Shown: positions 11,941 to 22,928 of the stretch, piece by piece
Position numbering within the stretch: position 1 is the first letter of the stretch
Layout of the letters: each line of letters begins with the position of its first letter
From: Rhizopus sp. PT2906
Lineage: Eukaryota; Mucoromycota; Mucoromycetes; Mucorales; Rhizopodaceae
Length of the DNA stretch: 46,710 nucleotides
NCBI GenBank assembly: GCA_025529335.1
Contig: JAMYHX010000344.1
Location: 1 to 46,710 of the forward strand
Direction of reading: 5' to 3'
Position numbers and translations under genes: made by a program
The notes under the pieces: model-generated
Told to the model about the DNA's origin: nothing
What the model saw: only the letters and a program-made list of their open reading frames with translations
The model's database searches: none

Positions 11941-13120
11941 TCAAGACCTTTTTCGGTAAAGTGGATGGAGTTTATCCAAAGAAGCATTATGAATGATATA
12001 AAAGGATGAAATCTTTTTGTTGAAAATAAAGAAATCATTGAATTATTACCAAGATAATCAATCAACCAACTTCCCTTTTCTTCTTTATAAACAGGACATA
12101 ACTTTTGTTATAAAAGTTCCTGATCTCTTATTATCTTTTACTTTACTTTATACTTTTCAGTTTGATCAACTTTAAAAGATCTGGTGGTCACTTCAAGCAC
12201 CTAAACCTATAAAAATCTCAAGAAAACTCTTCATATTAACAACAACCTCTACAACTCCTAAGAAAAACTACACTGGTATATTTTAACATTGGTAACATTA
12301 TGCATGCAAGTTTCAATGATTAATTTTATATTGCATATTTATTAACATTGGATTAGTATAAATATCCTCCAAATTTATTGAAATAAACGACATCTTGTCT
12401 TCAGATCACAATAACTTCTCTTATATTATCTTATATCTTAAGCAACAATTGCTTAATAACCTTATTATTTTGCTTTTTACTTTAACTCACAAGACTTGGC
12501 ATTATATTGCTTTATATTGATCTTATATAAAGATTTGGTGGTCACTATACTACCTAACTAACCTATTTTAACCCTTACTAACACCAGTAACAACGCTATG
12601 GGCAATATTATGGACCAATATAGCTATTTTTTCCGTGATAAGCAACATAATGATGTTAATTTCAAAAGCCCAAAGATGATGATTCGCGTTAAATAACGTT
12701 CTAAAGAATGATTATGAAATCTAGTTTTTAATTAAAATATGTGCGTTCATCATAAGCTTTTTGTTTTTATGCATTTTAAAAAGATAATGTAGGCATGGAT
12801 GCATACTTGCGACAAAAAGATGATACTACTTTTTGATAAAGAAACAATGGTAAAATGCAGTGTGTTTGAAACTATGTCAATGTTTTAAATGTTGCATACT
12901 CTCGTTTCATCGTCAGTTGAATAACCTCTTTATTATACTCATTATATACATATTTTAATTATGATCATAATAAATACTCTCTTTTACGAAGTCATGGTTA
13001 TATCCTAAATAGAAGGGATTAGTGACCAGTTATTGCATGCATAAAATTTAATCCTTTCATGCAAAAAAAAAGGAAATTATTTCCCACTCTTTTTTTTTTG
13101 TTTTTTTATTGAATCCAGTA
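11941..13120. other. Spacer upstream of importin-alpha-like gene
   Basis: A further stem (AGGA... ACTTTT-GTTAT-AAAAGT TCCT) lies at about 12092-12123. The motif TGGTGGTCACT occurs twice, near 12181 and 12537, each about 5 bp after an AAAG. No coding segment is seen, and I cannot match the sequence to a known snRNA, RNase P or SRP RNA. The last 50 bp are a T-rich leader before the ATG at 13121. Confidence 0.5.
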
Positions 13121-15085
13121 ATGAACAGACAAAGAAGAAATTCAGAAGCAGAGCACCGAGCTTTGTATAAGCGTACAAGTATATCAAGAAAACCTGAGGA
13201 ACTGATGAAAAGAAGAATGGCGATTGACGAAGCTTTAAGAAAAAAACACAGAGAACAGCTGATTACAGCAAAACGTTTTCGCAACCTAACCAGACGTGAA
13301 GAGTATGAAAGCGCTGGTGAAGACGAACCAGAGTTGGAGAAAACAAGTGAGCATGACGGTAGAAAGCGCCTCTTGCTCATATCCGTTCTTTAACCCTTTT
13401 GAATCCATGTAGACGAAATAAGTCCCTATTATCGATTGACACCAGGACAAGTACAAGCACTTGCTAATGATTTAAGAAGCAGTGATGCATCTACTAGGAT
13501 AGAAGCAGTTCAGTATATTGGAAAATTCGTATTGGAGCCTGCAGAGGCTTTGATCAAATATATAACTGAAGGGGATTGTATCTTGGCATTGACTGTAAGT
13601 AATTCTTCCCAAATGTTGTCTTGTCTAAAACAAAGAATAGCAAATGATATCAGGTCCAAACCTTGAAGAACAAATAGAAGCAGCTCAAACCATCTCAAGT
13701 AAAACCAAAAAAAAAAAGCATGATAGACAACTGATGTTAATTTCCCTAGATATTGCTGCTGGGCCCTACGAACTGTGGAAAAAATCAACATTGGCAGTGC
13801 CTTACCTTATCTCTCTCTTAGATTCTGATAACATGGTAAAACTGCATCAAAATGAATGAACATGAGGGCCCTAATCAAATTATAACAGAATCTTCGTGAA
13901 ATTGCCGCAGGTGCATTGGGTAATATGGCAGCAGAGGATCTAGGCGATATGAATGATGAGGATGACAAAATAAGAGCCATGATTCGTAATAATGGCGCCA
14001 TCAAGCCTTTGGCCCGCATGCTCGATACGAACGATGTCCGTCTGATTCAGTCTGCCTGTTTTGCCTTGGCTAATCTTGCTCGTGGAGAGGAAAAAGAGCT
14101 CGAAGAGTTCTTGAACGTGGGGCTGATCGATAAGTTAGAAAAACACTTGAGCGATGATAATGATACAATCACAGAGATATGCTGGACTATAAGCTATCTA
14201 ACTGCTGGAAGTGAAAAGTGTCGTCAACAAGTCATGAACAAGGGACTTGCTGCACCATTGGTTAGCGTGCTTGTCTCATTGTCTGAGCAAGGCTCGCTTG
14301 TGCTTCCTGTACTGCGCACATTGGGTAATCTGTGTGGGTCAGACGATAATCTGAAAGTCTTGGCTGATCAACCTGGATTGCTATCAACCGTAATCAAGCT
14401 TGTGAATTCCGAAGAAAGGTACTTTAATTAACACTGTATCAAATGATGACTCATGTTTTTATATAGAATTATAAAGAAAGAGGCTCTTTGGGTACTGTCC
14501 AATATCACATCTACGTAAGGGATCTTAAAAATGTGTATTTTTGATTTGCTAAAGTGGACATTTTTATACATGTTTAGAGATAATCGCTACATAATTGAGC
14601 AAGTAGAGGAATTACATGCGATTGACAGTCTATCAGAACTCCTGACACGCGGTGCTTTTGATATTCGCAAAGGAGTAATACACATACATACACACTATAG
14701 ACATACTAAATACATCTGATAGGCTGCTTACTGTATCATGAACATAGCTAATCACGGACCAGAACATTTGGATCAACTTTGCCATAAGCGATTACTACCT
14801 TCTTTTCTCGACCTCTTAAGATCTCAAGAAGCAGAAATGATTAGACTCGCCTTGGGATATATCGAATTACTATTAACACAGTCTGCAAAAGTAAATATAC
14901 AGACACATGCACACACACATATATTATAACAATGATTCATATAGGGTAAGGAAGCAATAGATGCTGTTCCTGAATGTATGGAGGCACTAGCAGCTGTTAC
15001 GCCTGCACCCGATCAAGAACTATTTGTGTTTGCAAATAGACTCGTTGATCAGTATTTTGGTGAATCGCCTGATATGCAAGATTAA
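13121..15085 (+). CDS. Importin alpha-like armadillo protein
   Basis: Nine exons (13121-13358, 13413-13594, 13641-13698, 13750-13835, 13889-14418, 14467-14514, 14578-14674, 14723-14890, 14945-15085) join in phase to about 515 aa, the usual karyopherin-alpha length. An Arg/Lys-rich IBB-like N-terminus (KPEELMKRRMAIDEALRKK) precedes about ten ARM repeats, recognisable as LVPYL/LLDS, GALGNMAAED, CFALANLARG, ALWVLSNIT and YCIMNIANHG. Importin alpha links nuclear-localisation signals to importin beta. Several repeats lack the W-x-x-x-N array that grips the signal (for example CWTISYLTAG, CIMNIANHG), so this may be a specialised paralog. The ATG at 13121 is the first in frame. The gene ends 6 bp from the stop of the converging Pex30-like gene. 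Confidence 0.88.
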
Positions 15086-15091
15086 ACACTT

Positions 15092-16619
15092 TTATTGTTC
15101 CTTTTTCAAATTGCATTCACACTTGCGTACCCATCGTCGTCTTCTTGTTACGCTTTGTTCTGACTGTTTATTGCTGTTGGGGGTTCTTGGATTTTTCCAG
15201 TTATTGTCTGTGTAAACCCATCCTCCATTATCAGGCGTAACGAGAACTTCTAAGCAAAAACAAAGAAAGGACTTGTTAAAACTGTGAGAGATGATCAAGA
15301 AAAATACATACCAAGGCCAAGTTGTTCATCTATCCAAGGTCCTGTTTCATCTAATTTCCAATTATCTTCTATCCAATGATATCCTTTAGGAGCAGGTAAT
15401 TCTTCTTTTGGACCATATTCAATGGTGCCTGAATAATCCGACCATAAACCACGTTCATCTGGCAATGTCTATATATATATATCAAAACGATAAGGACAAA
15501 GGGGGGCTATCGAGGGTTATATACTTACATGAGGGATAAAGCCACTATCAGGCCACCAGCGCTGATTTTCATAAAGTGACATTTCTTGTACATTGGTTTG
15601 ATCATCCAACCGTTTCTCCAACTGTAGATACCATTCGAGTGCATGATTAAGACGTGATTGGCTCAATTCGACCAACTGGGGCATGAGTTCCTTTATGAGA
15701 TATTTTGCAAACCGAGTATTCAAGGTAAAGACAGAGACACCAGCGATTAAACAGAGTATGTTTAAGGGAACAAGCCAGATAGTAAAGATGAGGATAGTAA
15801 ATGAAACCAAGGTGGCTTGAAAGATACGCATCGTTTTTCCTTCTGAAGACCAATCGACGTGATGCGCATTAGATGCAATCAGATCATAGATATCGCTCAT
15901 CTCTCCCATCATGTTTTGTAAGTTTTGCATATTACGCAAGTATTCAGGAGAAGACTCATCAAATGCTGGAAAGAAATGTCCAAATCGTTTTGCATTATGT
16001 TGTTGATGTTGTTGATATCGTTTGTTATAGCCAGTGACGAGTATATTTAAAAAGATGACATGTGGTATGAGTAATAGCAATCTTGGATAAAGACCTATAT
16101 ATGTGAGTGAGAGTTATGCTTTTTTGTATATGATCAGATGTTACATAATAAACAATAGATAAATAATGCAGCCAAAGTGTCCATTGGTTTATCCCAGCTT
16201 AACAATAATATAACATTATCTCTAAAAGTGAACATGGGTCCACATCTTGATACAAATCGAGAAAAGTTCTTTGCTGTATTCTGTGGATTCAATGGAGGTA
16301 AATTGGCCAAGTATTCATTTGTAGGTTGAGTTGTATCTGATGCATTAATGGCAGCAGATACAATGATATTTTCGATATTTTTTGTTTTTAAAAGTGAATC
16401 CTTCTCTTGTAAGGATTTAAGTGATTTTGCAGCTGGCGATTCTATCTTGTTGGGTGCTTTATGACAAGGTATCACTTTCTTTTGGCATTGGAAGTGGCAG
16501 ATAGTACCACAGTCTATACATTGAGAACCTTGTTTAATAAGTCCCCATAGTAATCCATGACATTGGTCACAGTAAGTTGGTTTAGAAAATGTGGTTTCTT
16601 TAAAGGAATGAGTCGACAT
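15092..16619 (-). CDS. C1 zinc-finger plus dysferlin-domain Pex30/Pex24-like membrane protein
   Basis: Four exons (16145-16619, 15529-16094, 15312-15468, 15092-15249) give about 451 aa. Residues 4-52 form a C1 (diacylglycerol/phorbol-ester type) zinc finger: H4, C17, C20, C34, C37, H42, C45, C52. Then come hydrophobic segments typical of the PF06398 peroxin core (LLLLIPHVIFLNILV, LVSFTILIFTIWLVPLN). The C-terminus has a dysferlin domain with spaced Trp motifs (RWWPDSGF, GLWSDYSG, GYHWIEDNW, GWVYTDNNW) and ends basic. Pex30-type proteins shape ER subdomains where peroxisomes and lipid droplets arise; a C1 head suggests lipid sensing, which is inference. It is divergent from HEN1 with 136 bp between starts, and that spacer holds a TCACGTGA site. 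Confidence 0.87.
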
Positions 16620-16689
16620 TGAAACAAGAAAAGAAAAGAAAAAAAGAAAAAAAAGAGAGAGAGAGGGAAATTGTGATTTAAAGGCTTTA

Positions 16690-16697
16690 TCACGTGA
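16690..16697. promoter_or_regulatory. E-box TCACGTGA in shared divergent promoter
   Basis: The palindrome TCACGTGA lies midway between the Pex30-like start (16619, -) and the HEN1 start (16756, +). It is the core recognised by fungal bHLH proteins such as Cbf1. The extended form TCACGTGAATAAT recurs at 34704. Confidence 0.45.
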
Positions 16698-16755
16698 ATA
16701 ATAATGTCCATTGTTCTTTATTATTTTTCCTTTGTCTTTTTTTAATCCCTCAAAA

Positions 16756-17992
16756 ATGGAATCTTGGTTTTGTCCTCCACTTTGGAGACAACGACGCTCG
16801 TTTATAGTTGACATTCTTGATCGTTTCCAAATCAAATCAGTAAGTGATCTTTCTTCTTTTCGTTGTGTATGCGATTTAGCTTATTTAGGTTATAGATTAT
16901 GGTTGTGGAGAAGGCAATATCTTGTCCTTCTTAATAACACCTTCAGACAACAATCAGATTACAAAAATAGCCGGTATAGATATCTCTAAAGAAGAACTTG
17001 AAAAGGCGACTGAGGCTTGTCTTCCTTGGCCCTCTGACTATAGCCAAAAGAGATTACATCCTTTGGTGATTGACATTTATCAAGGCTCAATCGGAGAACC
17101 AGACAAGCGATTAAAGGGTTATGAAGCCATCATTTGTAGTGAAGTCATTGAACACGTTTATCAAGACGTATTGGATTCATTCTTTCAAGTTGTTCTGGGA
17201 TTCTACAGACCCAAGATTCTTATAGTCACCACACCAAATTGTGAATACAATGTTCATTTTCCCAACCTTCATTATGGAACAGATAAAGCATCATTTAGAC
17301 ATTTAGATCACAAGTTTGAATGGACTAGAGAACAGTTTAAAGCATGGTAACTTTAGATACATACACTGATTAATAATCCGCATTAAGATGCTTACAGGTG
17401 CACGGAAGGGGCTGAAAGGTATGGATATGATATAGAGTTTCACGGTATTGGATTGCTAAAAGGAAAAGAAAAAGAGCTAAAAAATGGATACTGCACACAA
17501 GCTTGTGTTTTTATAAAAGGGACAAGAGAAGAAGAAAAAGAAGAAGGTGTTGTAGAGGAGAGATATAAACTGATAAAGCATATTGAGTTTCCATATTTTG
17601 ATGAAATACCAACATCCAATCAGATACTGAAAGAGATCAGCGACTATATTGAAGTGCTGTGTAAAGCAGATCATTATTATTATTATAAGCGTCCCAAGCG
17701 CAATAGGCCACGCTGCTCGATTCAAATAGACAAGACAGTAGATTGGAACACATTTGATATCAAGACGGTCGTTAGACATGATGAAGAAAAAAGAGAACAG
17801 CATCATGAACCAGGACTGTATACGCATTGCCCATTAGAATTACCTCTTGAACAGTTATGGAGTATAGCAAGAGTCCAATACCTCTGTCAAGGAATAGTGG
17901 ACAATTTAAAGAGTAGACTGAGTGAACTTAAAGACATACGAGAAGAAAATAATACCATCATCATCAATAAGTCATTTAAAATAGATGACTGA
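16756..17992 (+). CDS. HEN1: HEN1 small-RNA 3'-terminal 2'-O-methyltransferase
   Basis: Three exons (16756-16839, 16889-17346, 17398-17992) give about 378 aa. SAM motif I is VIDYGCGEG (residues 29-37), formed across intron 1. The HEN1-specific metal site is present: E113 and E116-H117 in SEVIEHVY, and H166 in FRHLDHKFEW. A STPN-like TTPNCEYN block lies between. HEN1 methylates the 2'-OH of the last nucleotide of Dicer or Argonaute-bound small RNAs and protects them from tailing and decay. There is no La-type or dsRNA-binding extension, as in animal and bacterial forms that act on single strands. The C-terminal third is charged and poorly conserved. Its stop is 6 bp from the stop of the converging acyltransferase gene. 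Confidence 0.93.
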
Positions 17993-17998
17993 TAGACT

Positions 17999-19516
17999 TT
18001 ATTGTTCAAATAAAGGCTTTCCATATTCTAGTAAATAACTGGCTTCACTTTCATGCTCTGATAGCTTTAATAATAACTGCTTCATGTGATCTCTACACCA
18101 ATGCTGTAATCTTGAACAATCTTCTAATAATGATTCGTCTTTGGGATATACAACTGAAATAAATATGCGCCATGATGCAATGGCTTGCTTCAACATGTCG
18201 TAGTTTTTATCAATGAGGGCCATATGATACCAAGCAAATAAGGGTAACAAGAGTAGAATGTATAATAGACATGTCATCTTTCCATACCCACTTATTCTGT
18301 CAAATATATACACCAACACTGCATACACAGGGAATGCGAATATGGCTGAAAAGATCAGTTTATCTTGGGATACGGATTCTGTATAGGGTTCATACTGATC
18401 TACTATTTTTCCAAGCAGGTAAAAAGGAGAATTAATGATCATGCCAGGTAAAAATAAGGGTATTTGAATAAATAGTGTGATCCACTTTGTGAGCAGTCGA
18501 ACACTGGCTATACTGATCGTGATCTCTCGTTTGGAATACATTCGAATATCCATTGCGTTGATTCCAATCTGTTCCATCTTTTTATTAAACAGCAGTAGCC
18601 GTTCTTTGAGTTCAATTCGCTCTTCTTTATAGAGACATCCATCTTGTTTTAGTCTGTCAGGATGAAGCAAGTTGATAAAACTATTATAATATATGAATAC
18701 ATGCCATAGGTATCCCTTCTATTTATATTAATACCTCTGCGTCACTTGTACATAATCTTCCAATCTGACGCCTCGTGCATCTCCAAAGAGAATCAATTTC
18801 GCTTGTTTAGCCGCATGGGTTGTATCCCAATCTGGACTATTTATAGTACTTTGTTCAACACCTTTTGCAATACGATCTGTCAATTTCTTTACCGTTGTCT
18901 TGGGATCCTGATTAAATTGTTCAATATTGTCGATTGTTTGAACAATAGGCTCTCCGTACTCGACTACGACCTCGCTTCTCCATTTATTTTTTGTACTATA
19001 AGTGATTCCTACGGGTATGATCGATATGCTGTCTCTCTCTTTCTCTTGTTTCGATGCGAGTTGCTGAAGGTATTCAAAACAAGCCCAGGAGATACCGTCC
19101 TTGAACGGCAGATGATTAGGTGCTGTATAGGAGGTGCCCTCGGGAAAGAGCGCTACGACAGCGCCTTTATCGAGTGATTGGAGCGTGTGTTCAAACAGTT
19201 TGGCGTTGCTGTGAGTCTTGGTATCAACCGGTAATACGCCTGCTGCTTCGAGTATCTTGCCCACGATAGGTATACGAAAGAATCGAGCAAGTGCCCAAAA
19301 GTGACAGGGTCTTGAATGTGGAAAGGTAGCGATGAGAACGATAGGGTCCAGGACCATATTAGAATGGTTGGCTGCTACAAGTAGTGGTCCCTCAGCAGCA
19401 ACAGGTGCCTTGCAGATAACTTTGATGTTTCGAAAATAAACCCATAAAGCGAGTCTCGACAGATATTGTAAAGTGATATATGTCTTTCCTTCTCCTTGTC
19501 TTTCCAAGGAGGACAT
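17999..19516 (-). CDS. PlsC-family glycerolipid acyltransferase
   Basis: Two exons (18735-19516, 17999-18680) give about 487 aa. The N-terminal half has the acyltransferase boxes: NHSNMVLDP (catalytic NHx4D), FFRIPIVGK and LFPEGTS. The C-terminal half has two or three hydrophobic segments (LFIQIPLFLPG, LIFSAIFAFPVYAVLVYIF, CLLYILLLLPLFAWY), placing it in the ER membrane. It resembles fungal Sct1/Gpt2-type glycerol-3-phosphate or DHAP acyltransferases but is shorter than those (about 740 aa), lacking their long tail. Substrate preference is not decidable. The ATG at 19516 is directly preceded on the coding strand by a 30-nt T run. Confidence 0.9.
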
Positions 19517-19525
19517 TGTTTTGAA

Positions 19526-19526
<1 letters not shown>

Positions 19527-19556
<30 letters not shown>
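19527..19556. repeat. A30 homopolymer
   Basis: Thirty A in the window orientation, T30 in the acyltransferase 5' leader, ten bases upstream of its ATG. Length will be uncertain in any assembly. Confidence 0.9.
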
Positions 19557-19558
<2 letters not shown>

Positions 19559-19733
19559 AGAGAGGCTTTAGTGGAAAAGAGAGAGAGAAAAAAAATATAA
19601 AAATTTCATTTTTATTCCCTGACTTTGAAACGTCAAGTAAACAATAAGCCTTTTTACTTTTGGACCAAAAAGAAAGCGTATCTTGTTGTCATGTAATGAA
19701 ATATACACACACACATGGGATGATTATATAAGC

Positions 19734-19737
<4 letters not shown>

Positions 19738-19764
<27 letters not shown>
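19738..19764. repeat. (TA)n microsatellite
   Basis: An uninterrupted TA dinucleotide run of about 26 bp, about 40 bp beyond the end of the Fanzor relic. A short CA run lies at 19705-19714. Confidence 0.9.
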
Positions 19765-19801
19765 CTTGATATAGCTCTTAAGTGATTCTATATTGGTCAT
19801 C

Positions 19802-22329
19802 TTATTTTAATAAACTACCACAAGATTCACACTTGAGGACAGAGTGTACTCTTCGCTTTGATCCAGTAATTGAAATGTTATTTAATTGTTTGGATTTGCA
19901 CTTGTTACATATCTGGCTCGTTAAGTGCTCGTCAACCGAAATAAATTCGGTCCTCCCGTTGGATTGTTTGCATTTTCGTTTGATTTCTTCAGTAATACGT
20001 CTAGTAGGTGCAGCTCGTTTTCTTTTCATGCTTGAACAAAAAGAACCATTTTCGAACGCAATGATTCGCTTCCATTGAGAGGAGGAAGCGAGATCAGCAG
20101 GAGGTAAAGGTGCATACTTGCTTTTGTTTGGGTTTTGAATTTTAACGCCAACTGTGCTTGTTTTGCCATACTTTTTGCTGTTGTCAAAGAGTCTTTTAAC
20201 AATTTCTTGAGTTCCTTTTTGCTTGCTGATATACGTTTTGAACTTTAGCTTTTGAGACCTGTTCCATAATCAGTGTTATTAAAATGTACACCATGTAAGA
20301 GAGCGACATAACATTTATCTTGACGGTAGTAATTATGGATTCTTTGGTAGTTTTGTAGACGTGTAGAGGCAGCTAGTAAAAATGAAGTCAAGTTTGCAGT
20401 TTTTAAAGTAGGTAATTCATTAATATACTTAAATTCGTTTAAATAACACTCTTGGTGTTCTTTTCGTCTTCTTGTAGCTAGATTGTCACCACATAAATGA
20501 TAGTATTCTTCCAAGCTTGTTATTCGGACACGTTCATGTTTTGTAGAGTCAACTGCAGTAAAGATGGCTGATATACCAGGATCAACAGCCCAAATTTCAG
20601 CATCGTTAACGGTATCAGCAAAATCCTTGGGTGTCTTTAGTTCTCTTTTAGGTTCATCTTGGGTTGAGACAGTTTTCTTAAACATGAAGGATACAGCATA
20701 ACCATCAGTAGTGATCACATTTCTACAATGACAACATTTGTTTAGCCCAAAATAAAAGGCATGTAAGCATACGTGTGTAAACTTCTTGGAACGTGAGGTT
20801 AAGCTTTTAAGTGTCTTGTAGCCTATTTTTGAAAAATCAAAGGCATTAAAATACCATAAAGTTAAGTCATTATCACTCTTTTGACCTGGTTTGATCTTGT
20901 TGTCATATTGTTTGGCAAGTCTCCAAAAAGCTTGCGCATCAATCTGTATACTCTTGGAATCAATCTTGTGCAAGGGAAGTAAAGAAAAGTACCTTGATCC
21001 TCGAGGTTCAGTGTATTTAAGAGGCATGAAAGCCTTGTATTGAATTCTTGCTTGTACTGTTTTGATAAAGGTTTGAACAGCATCGATATCCTTTTTATCA
21101 ATGTTCTTCAGCTTGCTTGTTATTTCCAAAGTCTTGTTGGAATTGATAGTAGTCAAGGTGTTTTCCTTTAATGATCTGTACTTGCTTGTGTTCAACTTCT
21201 TGACAGAAGGAAGTTCTTGTAGCTTTCTATGAACATAACTGCTTGATGCTTTGTCTTGTGGTTTCATTTCTTGAATGAACTTCTTTTGTTCCATTTCTTT
21301 CTGAATAAAGTGTAACCATTTCATGTAGCATTAAGGTTTGGCATACAGGTTAGCTTCATTTGGTACATCAGAATCATTGAAAGCATTGTAGGTTGACCAG
21401 AAAGTAAGAAAGTTATTGACAATAGTTTTATGTCGTTCAGTTCGATCAACAGTGGATGACCAGGTAGACTTGGGGTTTATCTTTTGTTGAAAGATATGTT
21501 TTGCTAAAGACTTGCGCTGTCTGACTATTAAGTTATCACCACAGAAGTAAGGAGAGACCTTTTCGGACAGGACATTAAGGGTATGTTTGAGAGTTCGATC
21601 TTCATAAGTAGAGCATACGTAGTTGCGGACCAGTGTTTCATATTACTTAGCCATGGATGATACAATGGTCATATATCCTTTACTTGCGTACTTATCCAAG
21701 TCAGATTGAGTAAGAGAGGTAGATCCAAAAAAAGTCTCGAAGCTCTTCTTGATACTATCAGAGGCATGCTTTCCTTGGCCAGCAAAGATGGAAAATATGT
21801 TATAGAACAAATTATGAGTAATTACAGGTAGTTCTTCATCATTCTCGAGAAGTTCCAAGAAATGGTAATTAGCAAAAATGGATCCAGTGTATACCAGTTG
21901 AGTAATATGGTCAACTACTTCTTGAATCAAGGTAACGGAACTTGGGATATTTGCAAGTATTAGCCAAAGATGTCTTGATTACAAAAGTTTTCTCGACGAT
22001 ATCTTTAGGCTTTGGAAGTTTCGTTTTTGACTTATTCATAGGATACAACTTGCTGGAGGAGCGAGAGTGATCGGTTCCATCACAAGAAGGACATCGTTCT
22101 TGTTTTTGCTCATTTCCTAACATCTTGCTCTTTTCTTTTTCCTTTTTAAGTGCATCAGCCTTATCAACCTTGTCTTGATAGAAGCAGGAGTACAACTAGT
22201 GGAAGGAGTAAGAGCAGGTAATACAGCTTGAACACTTGTATCTTTGTTGATTGCAGGCATAGATGTCTTTTCATTGATGACAACATTTGAGGGACCAGGA
22301 GCAGATGTGTCTTCTTTAGCAGCTTTCAA
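19802..22329 (-). pseudogene. Broken Fanzor (eukaryotic TnpB-like RNA-guided nuclease) gene
   Basis: Read on the minus strand across frames, the order is: CPSCDGTDHSRSSSKLYP (about 22100), TFVIKTSLAN, GSIFANYHFLELL, AKPxCYMKWLHFI, RuvC-I WAVDPGISAIFTAVD (about 20600), RuvC-II region IIAFENGSFCSS, and VDEHLTSQICNKC with the zinc ribbon C-x2-C...KCESCG. This order and these blocks are those of Fanzor/IS605 OrfB proteins. Damage: frameshifts near 22195, 21945 and 20250, in-frame TAA at 21643-21645 and 21331-21333, and TAA at 19802-19804 just where the RuvC-III aspartate should follow the ribbon. Only the 359-aa piece 20245-21324 is long and open. It cannot make an active nuclease as it stands. 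No omega-RNA end could be recognised. Confidence 0.88.
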
Positions 22330-22382
22330 AATAGTACGGATGTTCTTGTATATTGCAACATTTAGTTAAAAAACAAATGAAA

Positions 22383-22625
22383 CTAATAGATGTTATCTTT
22401 ATCTTTTCTAAGTAATGGAGTTTCTTGAAAGTCATCATCACTTAGTTCAAAAGCTGTATTTTTGAATAAATTTGTTTGCGTTTGTGCAAACAAAGAAGGG
22501 AACCCGCGATCGACAGCTAATGGACCCTTAATAAACGTCATATCGACTATATATCTTATATACATTTCCCTTTGTTTCGCTTTGCCTTTGGAGGCGGAGG
22601 GCCATCGTCTTTTTTTTCGCTTCAC
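22383..22625 (-). other. Open frame upstream of Fanzor relic, origin unclear
   Basis: An 80-aa frame starting with a real ATG and a basic KRKKRRWP head, ending acidic (FELSDDDFQET). It sits between the Helitron and Fanzor relics on the same strand and could be the spliced N-terminus of the Fanzor gene, but I found no phase-compatible junction. It could equally be chance or host debris. Confidence 0.3.
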
Positions 22626-22928
22626 GTTGAAGTAAAGAAAAGAAAAAAAGGAAAAGTAGCTGCGAATAGCCTTGTCATGTTAAATTAACGATCGACAGCA
22701 TTGTTTTTATGTTTTCTTTAATAGTAAAATGTTCTTCGATTAAAAAAGCACTCCACTTTCGACACACTGCACTTCTTAGTGTGATCCTCAAAGTAGTTTT
22801 CTTTATAAAAGTGATGGATAAGGATATTAAAATGACACACGATGGTCATAAATCATCATCGAAACATCAGGAACAGTGGTAAAAAAAATAATAGTAAATA
22901 GGGAAAAGAAGAAGCACAAACCCCAACG

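Noticed and set aside
19550..19610. CTAG followed by T on the minus strand as a Helitron 3' end
   Set aside because: Helitron ends need a GC-rich hairpin 10-15 nt before CTRR; none is present here.
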